Assembly: GCF_000337095.1 (NCBI RefSeq)
Contig: NZ_AOIV01000042.1
Location: forward strand, 1 to 64,000
Reading direction: 5' to 3'
Length of the DNA stretch: 64,000 nucleotides
Source of the DNA: Halogeometricum pallidum JCM 14848
GTDB lineage: Archaea > Halobacteriota > Halobacteria > Halobacteriales > Haloferacaceae
The translations under genes were made by a program, and so were the position numbers. Below the pieces are notes generated by a model, which had not been told where the DNA came from, searched no databases, and saw only the letters and a program-made list of their open reading frames with translations. Of this stretch, positions 1-12,068 are shown piece by piece; within the stretch, counting starts at the first letter, position 1; each line of letters opens with the position of its first letter.

Positions 1-161
1 CCGGCGGCGACATCGGTCCCGCCGTCGCCGAGGCGGTGACCAACGCCGAGGGCGAACAGGTGTTCGTCTACGGCTTCGCGGCGTTCGTCGAGGCGGCCGA
101 GTCGGCCGTCGAGGCGACGGGCGGCGACTTCGACGCGGCGAGCGTCGAGAACTTCGGCTGA
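1..161 (+). CDS. FAD-dependent oxidoreductase, C-terminal fragment
   Basis: Only the last 52 codons are in the window, read from base 3 to the TGA at 159-161. The peptide begins GGDIGPAVAEA and ends ASVENFG. The GEQVFVYGFAAFVEAA stretch resembles the NAD(P)-binding end of haloarchaeal ferredoxin-NADP reductase-like flavoproteins. The start and cofactor domains lie outside the window, so the assignment is tentative. The next gene has its own promoter about 75 bp downstream. Confidence 0.5.
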   Translation, partial: GGDIGPAVAEAVTNAEGEQVFVYGFAAFVEAAESAVEATGGDFDAASVENFG

Positions 162-229
162 GTCGACGCCACGGCCGCGTCGATTCCACCTGCGCCCCGA
201 GGCGGCCCGCCGGCGGCCGGCACCCGAAT

Positions 230-240
230 CCTTAATCATT
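230..240 (+). promoter_or_regulatory. TATA box for mcmA1
   Basis: The AT-rich stretch CTTAATCATT lies about 25 bp before the ATG at 261 in otherwise GC-rich sequence. That spacing is typical of leaderless haloarchaeal transcripts and supports the ATG at 261 over the TTG at 240. Confidence 0.5.
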
Positions 241-260
241 TGCCCGGCAAAATCCGCGCT

Positions 261-1961
<1,701 letters not shown>

Positions 1962-2033
1962 CCCGCGGCCGATTCTCGTATTCGAGAAGCGCTCCCACAC
2001 ACGTAAGTAGGTGGCTGGATAGTCTCCCACGAG

Positions 2034-2294
2034 ATGCGCACTGACCCGTACGAGACGCTCCCCGACGAGTTGCGCCCCCCGTCGGCTCGGCGGTGGGCGA
2101 TGCGGACCGTCGGCGTCCTCCTCGTGGCCGTCGGCGCCGTCCTCCTCGTCGGCGCGGGCCTGTGGTGGACCGTCTCGCACACCGGACTCACCGTTCCCTC
2201 CACCGAGGGGGAACACCACCTCTCGCTGGCCCTCATGGGCGGCGTCTCACTCGCGCACGGGGCCATCGCCGTCGCCGTGGTCGACTCGCTTTAA
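2034..2294 (+). CDS. Small two-helix membrane protein
   Basis: This 86-aa protein has a polar, proline-rich N-terminus (MRTDPYETLPDEL) and a first membrane helix at about residues 24-48, rich in V, L, G and A. A short loop follows, then a second helix at about residues 65-84. There are no cysteines or obvious catalytic motifs. It lies between the mutase and the acetate transporter on the same strand. Coding bias matches its neighbours and start context is good, so it is probably expressed. No function is recognised; it resembles the many small haloarchaeal membrane proteins of unknown role. Confidence 0.6.
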   Translation: MRTDPYETLPDELRPPSARRWAMRTVGVLLVAVGAVLLVGAGLWWTVSHTGLTVPSTEGEHHLSLALMGGVSLAHGAIAVAVVDSL

Positions 2295-2355
2295 TAAACG
2301 GCTTGCCAGTACAGCCACGGACGCTACCCCGCTCTCGACCTATCCTTTCTGCGTT

Positions 2356-2439
2356 ATGTCTGTGAACGAAACCGACTCGGACGGGAGAGACGACTCGGCG
2401 GCGGGCCGAGGGCGACGGACGAGCGCGGAGGTCCGCTGA
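2356..2439 (+). CDS. Possible 27-aa leader peptide before the acetate transporter
   Basis: An ATG opens a 27-codon frame (MSVNETDSDGRDDSAAGR...) whose TGA ends one base before the ATG of the transporter at 2441. The peptide is acidic and then Arg-rich, with no fold signature. The near-abutting stop/start suggests translational coupling or a short upstream ORF. It could equally be chance in GC-rich DNA. Conservation across related genomes would decide. Confidence 0.3.
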   Translation: MSVNETDSDGRDDSAAGRGRRTSAEVR

Positions 2440-2440
2440 G

Positions 2441-3055
2441 ATGCCGCGGGATACCAAACTCGCGAATCCCGCGCCCCTCGGCCTCATCGGGTTCGCGCTC
2501 ACCACGTTCGTCATCGGACTCATCGAGTCCGGGTGGCTGACCTCCGAGGGCGCCATCCACACGCTCATTCCCCTCGCGATGGCGTACGGCGGGACGATTC
2601 AACTGTTCGCCGGACTGCTCGCGTTCCGGACGGGCAACACCTTCGAGACGACCGGATTCTGTACGTACGGCGCGTACTGGTGGTGGTGGGGCCTCACCGA
2701 ACTGTTCGCGGCCAACGGCGTCCTCGACCCGAGCGCCACCGCCAACGGCGTCGTACTCGTCGGGTTCGGCGTCATCACGACCTATCTCTGGTTCAGCACG
2801 TTCAACCTGAACTGGGCCCTCTGGTTCGTGTTCCTCACGCTGGCCCTGACGTTCTACTTCGTCGGCTTCGGCACGTGGCTCGGTCTCTCGTGGGGTAACG
2901 TCGTCGGCGGCTACCTCGCGCTGGTGACGTCGCTGGCGGCGGCGTACACCAGTTTCGCCGAGGTGACCAACTGGACGTTCGCCGACTCCAAGGTGCCCCT
3001 CGGCGGGACGCCGTTCGGCGGGTCGTCCGCGTCGTCGTCGTCGAACAGCGACTGA
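2441..3055 (+). CDS. Acetate uptake transporter, GPR1/FUN34/YaaH (SatP) family
   Basis: The 204-aa protein opens with the family signature NPAPLGLIGFALTTF near residues 8-22 and has six predicted membrane helices, matching the usual size of about 190-210 residues. SatP-like proteins carry acetate or succinate across the cytoplasmic membrane with protons. It lies immediately upstream of acetyl-CoA synthetase, which would activate the imported acetate, so the pair is probably an acetate assimilation unit. The C-terminus is a short Ser/Gly-rich tail ending SSSNSD. Ammonium or other monocarboxylates are alternative substrates known for the family. Confidence 0.85.
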   Translation: MPRDTKLANPAPLGLIGFALTTFVIGLIESGWLTSEGAIHTLIPLAMAYGGTIQLFAGLLAFRTGNTFETTGFCTYGAYWWWWGLTELFAANGVLDPSATANGVVLVGFGVITTYLWFSTFNLNWALWFVFLTLALTFYFVGFGTWLGLSWGNVVGGYLALVTSLAAAYTSFAEVTNWTFADSKVPLGGTPFGGSSASSSSNSD

Positions 3056-3207
3056 ACGGGGTGCGGTTCGACGGGTCTCCCGTCGTCCGAACTTCCGGCG
3101 GGCCTTCTCGCGGATACCGAACGCGCACGCCGTCGCTCGCCGGTCCGAATCGGCCGCAACAGCTTAGTCATCCCGCCGCCGTCGACCGATTATCCCGATT
3201 GTGCGTT

Positions 3208-3222
3208 CGCATAGATTTATCA
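3208..3222 (+). promoter_or_regulatory. TATA-like promoter element for acs
   Basis: ATAGATTTATC lies about 35 bp before the acs ATG at 3251, in a locally AT-rich stretch of the 195-bp gap after the transporter. It implies a short leader and separate initiation for acs. Confidence 0.4.
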
Positions 3223-3250
3223 TGGAGGATTCGGTAGCATAGCACGACCT

Positions 3251-5230
<1,980 letters not shown>

Positions 5231-5264
5231 AGCGGTCGGCGCCGCGGCTACCCTTCCGCTTCGC

Positions 5265-5507
5265 TCACCCTTCCCCGAGCCACTCGCGGACGCAGGACTC
5301 CTCGCGAAAGTAGCGGCGGGTCCGCTTCCCGCCCTCGTCGACGACCACGAGGAGGTGTTCCTCCGAGAGGACCATCTCGTCACCGCAGTTCGCGCACGGT
5401 TCGGTCCGCGTCCGTCCCGGACGCCACAGTCGGTGCGGGACGACGCGGACCACCGTCGCCTCCTCGTTCTTCCGCGGTGACTGGCCGGCGTACTCTGAGA
5501 GCGCCAT
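5265..5507 (-). CDS. Small zinc-finger-like protein (DUF7576 type)
   Basis: This 80-aa basic/acidic protein has CANCGDEM near residues 38-45 and a later SCVREWL at about 71-77, with an intervening EEHLLVVVDEGGKRTRRYF segment. The CxxC plus distal Cys pattern looks like a small haloarchaeal zinc finger, similar to those grouped as DUF7576. It is transcribed opposite to acs and the following acyl-CoA synthetase. Nucleic-acid or protein binding is plausible, but no function is known. Confidence 0.65.
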   Translation of the reverse strand: MALSEYAGQSPRKNEEATVVRVVPHRLWRPGRTRTEPCANCGDEMVLSEEHLLVVVDEGGKRTRRYFREESCVREWLGEG

Positions 5508-5626
5508 CGAGACCCCGTACGACGCGCCGCGTGAAGTTACTTACTTCGGACATATCACCAGGAGAATAGACGTGACCCGAACGGTCGGTACCGCTCGGGA
5601 GCGGTCGGGAGATTCGCGTCGACCCG

Positions 5627-5638
5627 CGTATTTTATCA
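5627..5638 (+). promoter_or_regulatory. TATA box of the acyl-CoA synthetase gene
   Basis: GTATTTTATC centred near 5633 is about 30 bp before the ATG at 5664. This gives a leaderless or near-leaderless transcript, typical for haloarchaea. Confidence 0.5.
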
Positions 5639-5663
5639 TTGACGTTGATGACCTACAGACGCA

Positions 5664-7277
5664 ATGGAGAAACCACTGCTCGTCACGGACTTTTTGGACC
5701 GTGCGCGGCGGCACTACGGCGACCGAGAGGCCGTCGTGGCGACGACCGGTGAGCGGTACACGTACGAGGAACTCGGCGAACGCGCCGACGGGTACTCGGC
5801 GGCCCTCGCGGCGCGCGGCGTCGTGAAGGGCGACAGGGTGGCCGTGCTGGACCCGAACACGCACTACCATCTGGAGGCGGCCTACGGGGCGATGCAACTC
5901 GGGGCGGTGCACACGCCGCTGAACTACCGACTCGTCCCCGCGGACTACGAGTACATCCTGAACGACGCCGGGGTGAAAGCCGTGTACGCCGACCACGCGT
6001 ACGCCGGGAAGATAGAGGCGGTGCGCGAGGACGTGCCGACGGAGACGTTCATCACGAACGACCCCGAGAAGGTCGAGGGCGAGTGGCTCTCGTTCGATGA
6101 ACTCGTCGCCGAGTCGACGGAGTACGACCGCCCGGAGATGGCCGAGGAGGACCTGATAACCATCAACTACACCTCGGGGACGACGGGCGACCCGAAGGGC
6201 GTCTGCCGGACCCACAGAACGGAGACGCTGCACGCCTATCTGGTCTCCGTCCACCAGAACATCTCCGACGACGACGTCTACCTGTGGACGCTTCCGATGT
6301 TCCACGTCAACGGCTGGGGGCATCTCTACGCCGTCACGGGCGCGGGCGCGAAGCACGTCTGTACCCGCGGCGTCGACGCCGAGTGGATATTCGACGCCAT
6401 CGGCGAGGAGGACGTCTCGTACCTGTGCGCCGCGCCGACGGTGCTCAACATGCTGATGGACTACTACGATAGGCAGGACGGCGTCGAGACGGCGGGCGAG
6501 GCGCCCGTCCGCGCGGCCACGGCGGGGGCGGCCCCGCCCGAGGCGACCATCCGCACCGTCGAGGACGAGTTCGGCTGGTATCTGATGCACGTCTACGGGG
6601 CGACGGAGACCGGACCCCTCATCACCACCTCCGACGCGCGCCGCTTCTTCGAGGACGACAGCGACGACCGCTTCGCCGTGAAGAAACAGCAGGGCATCGG
6701 CTACCTCGGCACGGACGTGCGCGTCGTCGACGAGGACGGCGAGGACGTGACGCCGGACGGGCAGACGGTCGGCGAGATAGTGGTGCGCGGCAACCAGGTG
6801 ATGGACCGCTACTGGAACAAGCCAGAGGAGACAGAAGAGGCGTTCACCGACCGCCTGGAGGGGTACTACCACATGGGCGACCTGGCCGTCGTCGACGAGA
6901 ACGGCTTCGTCACCATCCAGGACCGCAAGAAGGACATCATCATCTCGGGCGGCGAGAACATCTCCAGCATCGAGTTGGAGGACACCCTGTTCGACCACGA
7001 GGCGGTCGGCGACGTGGCCGTGATTCCGATGCCCTCCGAGGAGTGGGGCGAGTCGCCGAAGGCGTTCGTGGTGCCGGCCAGCGGCGACGCGGCGAACCCG
7101 GGCGTGACCGCCGAGGAACTCATCGAGTTCACGCGCGAACGCATCGCGACGTACAAGGTGCCGAAGGAGATCGCGTTCGTCGCCGAACTACCGAAGACGG
7201 CCACCGGGAAGATACAGAAGTACGAACTCCGCGAGGAGGAGTGGGCGGACGAAGACCGGATGGTCGGGCAGGGCTAG
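5664..7277 (+). CDS. Acyl-CoA synthetase (fatty-acid AMP ligase)
   Basis: The 537-aa ANL-superfamily enzyme has the P-loop YTSGTTGDPKGV at about residue 169 and YGATETGP at about residue 311. The hinge motif DRKKDIIISGGENIS and the C-terminal lysine context PKTATGKIQK follow. Its shape fits medium/long-chain or AlkK-like acyl-CoA ligases rather than Acs: it lacks the WWQTE tryptophan and is about 120 residues shorter. It would activate a fatty or other carboxylic acid for beta-oxidation. A dedicated TATA box precedes it. The exact chain length cannot be read from sequence. Confidence 0.85.
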   Translation: MEKPLLVTDFLDRARRHYGDREAVVATTGERYTYEELGERADGYSAALAARGVVKGDRVAVLDPNTHYHLEAAYGAMQLGAVHTPLNYRLVPADYEYILNDAGVKAVYADHAYAGKIEAVREDVPTETFITNDPEKVEGEWLSFDELVAESTEYDRPEMAEEDLITINYTSGTTGDPKGVCRTHRTETLHAYLVSVHQNISDDDVYLWTLPMFHVNGWGHLYAVTGAGAKHVCTRGVDAEWIFDAIGEEDVSYLCAAPTVLNMLMDYYDRQDGVETAGEAPVRAATAGAAPPEATIRTVEDEFGWYLMHVYGATETGPLITTSDARRFFEDDSDDRFAVKKQQGIGYLGTDVRVVDEDGEDVTPDGQTVGEIVVRGNQVMDRYWNKPEETEEAFTDRLEGYYHMGDLAVVDENGFVTIQDRKKDIIISGGENISSIELEDTLFDHEAVGDVAVIPMPSEEWGESPKAFVVPASGDAANPGVTAEELIEFTRERIATYKVPKEIAFVAELPKTATGKIQKYELREEEWADEDRMVGQG

Positions 7278-8029
7278 AGGTACGCGGCGTCCCACCGGGC
7301 CGCCTTCCGGCGGTTTCGACAGCTGTTACATTCGATGCGCTCCATCGTGTCCATCGCCAGGTCGAAGCTCTCGTCCTGTCCGCACATCCACCCGTAGCGC
7401 TCCGAGCGCTCCGCGTCCATGTAGACGGCGTAGAACGGCGCTCTGGACCCGCGGACGGCGTCGTCGTACGCCACGTACACCGTGGTCCCGTCCTCGGTGG
7501 TTCGTTCCTCGGTGAGCGCCGCCTCCCCCGTGTCGCCGAGGCGCTTGACGTACTCCACCTCCTCGAACTCCTCCCCGCCGATTCCGACGGCCCGTTCGCT
7601 CACTCTCTCGTACCCCTGTTCGGCGTAGAAGTTCGCGCCCGCCTCGTTGTCCGTCAGCACGCGGCCCTCGATGAGGTCGACCCCGCGGTCGCTGAGCACC
7701 TGTTCGACGCGCTTGAGCAGTTGCGTGCCGACTCCCTCGCCGCGGTGCTCCGGGAGGACGTGAAGCCAGTCTATCTCGCCGACGACGACGCGCCCCGTCG
7801 ATACGTACGCTTGGACGAAGCCGACCACTTCGCCGTCGTCGACGGCGACGACGAACACCGCCTCCTCGTCTTCGGCGGCGTCGTTCATCGTCTCGGCGTC
7901 GTACCACTCCTCCACCGCGTCCTCGATGGTCGCTTCCTCGATAGCGTGTCCGTAGGAGGCGACCATCGAACGGTCGGCGACCGACCGAATCTGCGCTGCG
8001 TCGTCCGTCGTGGCGTCTCGGAGATCCAT
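7274..8029 (-). CDS. GNAT acetyltransferase fused to a DUF5816-type domain
   Basis: The 251-aa product combines two modules. Residues 1-163 are a GNAT fold, with the CoA-binding loop HRGEGVG at 95-101 and a typical DNEAGANFYAEQGYE segment. Residues 175-251 match the haloarchaeal DUF5816 pattern, with a GWMCGQDESFDLAMDTMERIECNSC core and cysteines 216, 234 and 237, probably a zinc site. The ATG at 8029 is chosen because the longer frame to 8248 adds an Arg-rich, non-GNAT extension. It overlaps the end of the convergent acyl-CoA synthetase by 4 bp. The acceptor substrate is unknown. Confidence 0.8.
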   Translation of the reverse strand: MDLRDATTDDAAQIRSVADRSMVASYGHAIEEATIEDAVEEWYDAETMNDAAEDEEAVFVVAVDDGEVVGFVQAYVSTGRVVVGEIDWLHVLPEHRGEGVGTQLLKRVEQVLSDRGVDLIEGRVLTDNEAGANFYAEQGYERVSERAVGIGGEEFEEVEYVKRLGDTGEAALTEERTTEDGTTVYVAYDDAVRGSRAPFYAVYMDAERSERYGWMCGQDESFDLAMDTMERIECNSCRNRRKAARWDAAYL

Positions 8030-8396
8030 GCACACCGCTACACCGGCGGTCCACTTCACGTTCGTGGCTCGTGCTAGCATGTGTGACTGTCGTGCCGCCG
8101 CGGACGTTCCGCCCGTTCGGTCGAAGCCACGCCTGCCGATACCCTGTTGTAGCGTCCGTCCGTGGGTGGATTGTAACGCGTATGTGATTCGGCCGAGGTG
8201 CCGTTCTCGACGGCGCGAACGCCCCTCACCGCAGGAATCGACGGACACCGTCGTGTGAATACGACGACTCGCCTGCTAGAAGGGCCTCCCAGACGTTTCT
8301 TTGGTAAATATTATCATACCAGATATTCCGAACACCTTTAATTATAATAATCACACGGTAAGGACCATTATACAAAACAATTATTAACAACCATCC
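8030..8396. other. 367-bp divergent intergenic region with AT-rich promoter block
   Basis: No coding frame with normal haloarchaeal bias is seen here. The right third (about 8296-8396) is strikingly AT-rich and holds several TATA-like stretches, including CCATTATAC near 8366 and TTATTAAC near 8381. The first would place transcription at the ATG 8397, the second at the ATG 8409. It is the promoter of the binding-protein operon to the right; the left part should contain the GNAT promoter. Confidence 0.6.
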
Positions 8397-8408
8397 ATGC
8401 GTAGAGTC

Positions 8409-9818
8409 ATGGCACGAAATAACAAGTCTCTCAATCGGAGAGACGTGTTGAAGGCGGCGGGTGTGAGTACGGTCGGCATCGCTGGATTGGCGGGGTGTTC
8501 CGGCGGTGGCGGAGAACAGGGTGGCGGCGACGGCGGGACGGGGAGCGGTGAGGGGTCGGGTGGTGACGGTGGCGGTGGTGGCGGCAGCGAGGACTACCCG
8601 GCGCTCGGAAACTTTCCCATCGACGGCAACACGGCGACCTACGGGTTCAACGTCCCGCAGTCCGGACCGTACGCCTCCGAGGGGCAGGACGAACTCCGGG
8701 CCTATCAGCTGGCGGTCAAGCACCTCAACGAGGGCGGCGGCTGGGTCGACAGCCAGTTCGACGACCTGTCGGGCGACGGCGTTCTCGGCTATCAGATAGA
8801 CTACGTGGACGGGGACACGGCGACGGACGCAGACACCGCCCGACAGTCCGCTTCGCGGATGATTCAGCGCGACGGCGCCATCATGGTCTCGGGGGGGTCG
8901 TCCTCGGCGGTGGCCATCGCGGTGCAGGGGCTCTGTCAGAACGAGAACGTCTTGTTCATGGCGTGTCTGACCCACTCGAACGACACGACGGGGAAGGACT
9001 GTGCGCGCTACGGGTTCCGCGAGATGTTCAACGCCTACATGACCGGACAGGCGCTCGCCCCCGTGGTGAAAGAGGCCTACGGCGAGGGGCTGAAGTTCTA
9101 CCAACTGTACGCCGACTACAGTTGGGGGCAGACCCAGCAGGCGTCGATGAAGAAGTTCATGACCGAAGTCGCCGGCTGGGAGCAGGTCAAGAGCGTGGCG
9201 ACGCCGCTCGGGACGAGCGACTACCAGTCGTACCTCTCGGAGGCGGCCAACTCCGGGGCGGACGTGCTCATCCTGAACCACTACGGCCTCGACGGCGCGA
9301 ACTCCGTCCAGCAGGCCATCGACGCCGGCATCGACAGCGACATGGAAATTCTCGTCCCGCTGTACAACCGACCGATGGCCGAAGCCGCCGGCGGCGCCAT
9401 CGAGGGCATCTACGGCACCGTGGCGTGGGACTCACAGATAGACAACGAGCCGTCCAAGCAGTTCACGCAGGCGTTCCGAGACGAGTACGACCGGACGCCG
9501 TCCGGACCGGCGCAGTTGGCGTACGCCCAGACGCTCCAGTACTCCGCCGCCGCCGAGCGCGCGGGGACGTTCTACCCGCCGGAGGTCATCAAACAGCTCG
9601 AAGGCTACGAGTACAGCAACATCGGCATGGGGTCGGAAACGATGCGCGCCTGCGACCACCAGGCGCAGCGCGACGTCCCCGTCGTGCAGGGGCTGTCGGC
9701 GTCTGAACAGTCTCAGGGCCAGTACTTCAAGATAGTCAACATTACCAGCCGGGACGAACTCGGCTACGCCTGCGACGAAGGCCCCGCCGCGGAGTGCGAA
9801 CTCGGGCCCGCGAAGTAG
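8409..9818 (+). CDS. ABC transporter substrate-binding lipoprotein, Liv/Urt type
   Basis: The 469-aa precursor starts with a Tat signal (NRRDVLKAAG at residues 9-18) and a lipobox ending at Cys30 (GLAGC), then a Gly/Ser-rich linker to about residue 60. The rest is a periplasmic-binding type I fold of the branched-chain amino acid/urea/amide family. It would be exported folded and lipid-anchored outside the membrane. It heads an operon with two permeases and two ATPases. An in-frame ATG at 8397 is an alternative start. Ligand identity (amino acid, urea or short amide) cannot be read from sequence; no urease genes are near. Confidence 0.85.
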   Translation: MARNNKSLNRRDVLKAAGVSTVGIAGLAGCSGGGGEQGGGDGGTGSGEGSGGDGGGGGGSEDYPALGNFPIDGNTATYGFNVPQSGPYASEGQDELRAYQLAVKHLNEGGGWVDSQFDDLSGDGVLGYQIDYVDGDTATDADTARQSASRMIQRDGAIMVSGGSSSAVAIAVQGLCQNENVLFMACLTHSNDTTGKDCARYGFREMFNAYMTGQALAPVVKEAYGEGLKFYQLYADYSWGQTQQASMKKFMTEVAGWEQVKSVATPLGTSDYQSYLSEAANSGADVLILNHYGLDGANSVQQAIDAGIDSDMEILVPLYNRPMAEAAGGAIEGIYGTVAWDSQIDNEPSKQFTQAFRDEYDRTPSGPAQLAYAQTLQYSAAAERAGTFYPPEVIKQLEGYEYSNIGMGSETMRACDHQAQRDVPVVQGLSASEQSQGQYFKIVNITSRDELGYACDEGPAAECELGPAK

Positions 9819-9880
9819 TTACCTTCGCTCGTAACGATACCTTCATAATCTTTAGACCGAAATTCGAATCCGATACTGCC

Positions 9881-9946
9881 ATGACATCACACATCACAAC
9901 TCTAGCGACACGTCGGCCGGTTGCGGCGGCGGGGGCGCGGCCGTGA
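9881..9946 (+). CDS. Possible 21-aa peptide overlapping the permease start
   Basis: An ATG opens a 21-codon frame (MTSHITTLATRR...) whose TGA overlaps the GTG start of livH in a GTGA junction. The same overlap geometry couples every later gene of this operon. A short coupled leader is therefore conceivable, but the peptide has no recognised features and may be chance. Confidence 0.25.
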   Translation: MTSHITTLATRRPVAAAGARP

Positions 9947-10929
9947 GCATCCTCTCGGAACTGATGGTCATCCTGCTGAACGGGCTTCAGCAGGGGGCCA
10001 TCTACGTGCTCCTCGCCGTCGGCCTTTCCATCATCCTCGGGACGCTGAAGTTCGTCAACTTCGCGCACGGTGCGCTCTACCTCATCGGGACGTACGCCGG
10101 GCTATTCATCGCCCTCGACGTCACCCTCTCCTCGGGGAAACTCCAGGAGTGGGGCTACGCCGACATCGGTCTCGGCTGGGGCTTCCTCGCGGCGTTGATA
10201 CTGGTTCCGATGCTGGTATTCGCCATCGGCCTCCTGATGGAACGACTGCTCGCGCGGTCGTTCTACGACCGACCCGACACCGACCAGATTCTGGTCACCT
10301 TCGGGTTGGCCATCGTCGTCCAGGAGCTGTTCCGCGTCCTGTTCGGCAGCAACAGCCTCCCGTTCAACCAACCCGAGTACATCCTCTCGGTCATCCCCGT
10401 CTCCGGTCCGATGACGCTGCCCATCGTCGGGCAGTTCCCGCGCTGGCGGCTGTGGGTCATCGGTATCACCGCCGTCCTCGTGGGCCTCGTCTACCTGCTC
10501 GTCGAGCACACCGACTTCGGCCTCGTCGTCCGCGCGGGGACGCGCGACGCCGAGATGGTCCGCCTCCTCGGCATCAAGATATCGCGGCCGTACCTCGTTG
10601 TCTTCGGCATCGGCGCCGCCCTCGCGGGCGTCGCGGGCGTCGTCGGCGGCCCGCTGAACGTCGTCAACCCGACCGTCGGAATGGACATCCTCGTGCCCGC
10701 GTTCCTCACCGTCGTCATCGGCGGCGTCGGCACCATCGCGGGCGCGGTGGTCGGCGGCCTCGTCATCGGGCTGACGCAGGCGGCGCTCATCGGCCTCCCC
10801 GCGCTGACCATCGGATCGTTCACGCTGAACTTCTCGCCGTGGGCGCAGGTGGGGCTGTACGCCATCGCGGCGATCATCCTGCTCGTCCGACCGCAGGGCA
10901 TCCTCGGCGACGAGGAGGTGGCGCCGTGA
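9943..10929 (+). CDS. livH: ABC transporter inner-membrane permease, LivH type
   Basis: The 328-aa hydrophobic protein matches LivH/UrtB permeases. It has an N-terminal NGLQQGAIYVLLAVGLSIILGTLKFVN region typical of the family, about eight membrane helices, and the cytoplasmic coupling segment around residues 190-206 (TRDAEMVRLLGI). It starts with GTG. It would form the translocation channel with the LivM-like protein encoded next, whose GTG start overlaps this gene's TGA by 4 bases. The binding-protein gene is 125 bp upstream, so part of the operon may have differential expression. Confidence 0.88.
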   Translation: MSILSELMVILLNGLQQGAIYVLLAVGLSIILGTLKFVNFAHGALYLIGTYAGLFIALDVTLSSGKLQEWGYADIGLGWGFLAALILVPMLVFAIGLLMERLLARSFYDRPDTDQILVTFGLAIVVQELFRVLFGSNSLPFNQPEYILSVIPVSGPMTLPIVGQFPRWRLWVIGITAVLVGLVYLLVEHTDFGLVVRAGTRDAEMVRLLGIKISRPYLVVFGIGAALAGVAGVVGGPLNVVNPTVGMDILVPAFLTVVIGGVGTIAGAVVGGLVIGLTQAALIGLPALTIGSFTLNFSPWAQVGLYAIAAIILLVRPQGILGDEEVAP

Positions 10930-12068
10930 GCGACCCCAACACGACGAGCGACGGCGGCACCGTCGTCGCCGACGAGAGCCTCGTCTCGCGGTGGGAGCGG
11001 ATACGCGAACGCGAGGCGACGGTGGTCGGTCTCACCGCCATCGCCGTGGCGCTGTTCCCGTGGCTGTTCGCGCGCGCGCCCGTCGTCAGCGACGTCCTGC
11101 TCGGCTACCAGTCGCTGGCGACGCTCATCCTCATCTGGGGCATCTTCGCCGTCGGCTTCGACCTCCTCTTGGGCTACACCGGTCTGCTGTCGTTCGGCCA
11201 CGCGGCGTTCTGGGGCGGCGCGGCGTACGCGGCCGGCGTCGTCGCCAACAACGTCTCCGCCGACCCCATCGTGATGGTCGTCTCGGGGACGCTGTTCGCC
11301 GTCCTCTTGGCGTGGCTGCTCGGCTTCCTGTCGCTGCGTCGCGGCGGCATCTACTTCAGCATCCTCACGCTGGCGTTCGCGCAGATGCTCTACTACATGT
11401 CCGCCGCGCCGCTGGCGTTCCTCACCGGCGGGGAGAACGGCCTGACCGGCATCACCGTGACGCCGCTGTTCGGGCTGTTCCACCTCGAATCCGACCTCCC
11501 GACGTTCGCGGGCGAACTGCTCGGCACGTGGCTCTACCTGTTCGTCGGCGTCTTCGCCGTCCTCGCCGTCGCGGCGGCCTACCGCATCCTCAACTCGCCG
11601 TACGGGATGGTGTTCCGCGCCATCCGAGAGAACGAACAGCGCGCGGAGTTCGTCGGCCTCAACGTCTGGCGGTACAAGCTGATGGCGTTCATCATCTCCG
11701 GGGCGTTCGCCGGCGTCGCGGGCAGCCTGTTCACCATCCACGGCTCGTACGTCCCGCTCCAGTCGCTGTACTGGACGGAGTCGGGCGAAATCGTCATCAT
11801 GTCCGTGCTCGGCGGCACCGCCTCGCTGTTCGGTCCGATCATCGGCGCGGGTCTCTACCTCTACGTCGAGAACATCGTCAGCGGCGTCCAACAACTGACG
11901 GTTCCCTTCACCGACATCGTCCTCGTCAACGACTTCGGGACGTACTGGCACCTCCTGTTGGGCCTCGTGTTCGTCGTCGTCATCTGGGTCGCCCCCCGCG
12001 GCATCTGGGGGGCGATTTCGGACGTCCGCGAGTTCGTCTGGGACCGCGTCGGGGGTGACCGCCGATGA
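10926..12068 (+). CDS. livM: ABC transporter inner-membrane permease, LivM type
   Basis: The 380-aa permease begins at the GTG overlapping the livH stop. The family signature LLLGYTGLLSFGHAAFWG is at about residues 80-97. A coupling loop FRAIRENEQRAEFVGLN lies near residues 230-246, and there are about nine membrane helices. The hydrophilic N-terminal 35 residues are acidic and cytoplasmic. It pairs with LivH as the second half of the channel. Downstream, the ATPase ATG at 12065 overlaps the stop by four bases, so expression is translationally coupled. Confidence 0.88.
   Translation: MSDPNTTSDGGTVVADESLVSRWERIREREATVVGLTAIAVALFPWLFARAPVVSDVLLGYQSLATLILIWGIFAVGFDLLLGYTGLLSFGHAAFWGGAAYAAGVVANNVSADPIVMVVSGTLFAVLLAWLLGFLSLRRGGIYFSILTLAFAQMLYYMSAAPLAFLTGGENGLTGITVTPLFGLFHLESDLPTFAGELLGTWLYLFVGVFAVLAVAAAYRILNSPYGMVFRAIRENEQRAEFVGLNVWRYKLMAFIISGAFAGVAGSLFTIHGSYVPLQSLYWTESGEIVIMSVLGGTASLFGPIIGAGLYLYVENIVSGVQQLTVPFTDIVLVNDFGTYWHLLLGLVFVVVIWVAPRGIWGAISDVREFVWDRVGGDRR

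Noticed and set aside
8010-8258. 82-aa plus-strand frame between GNAT and the binding protein
   Set aside because: It is Cys/Arg/Pro-rich, antisense to the GNAT upstream region and has no haloarchaeal protein character.
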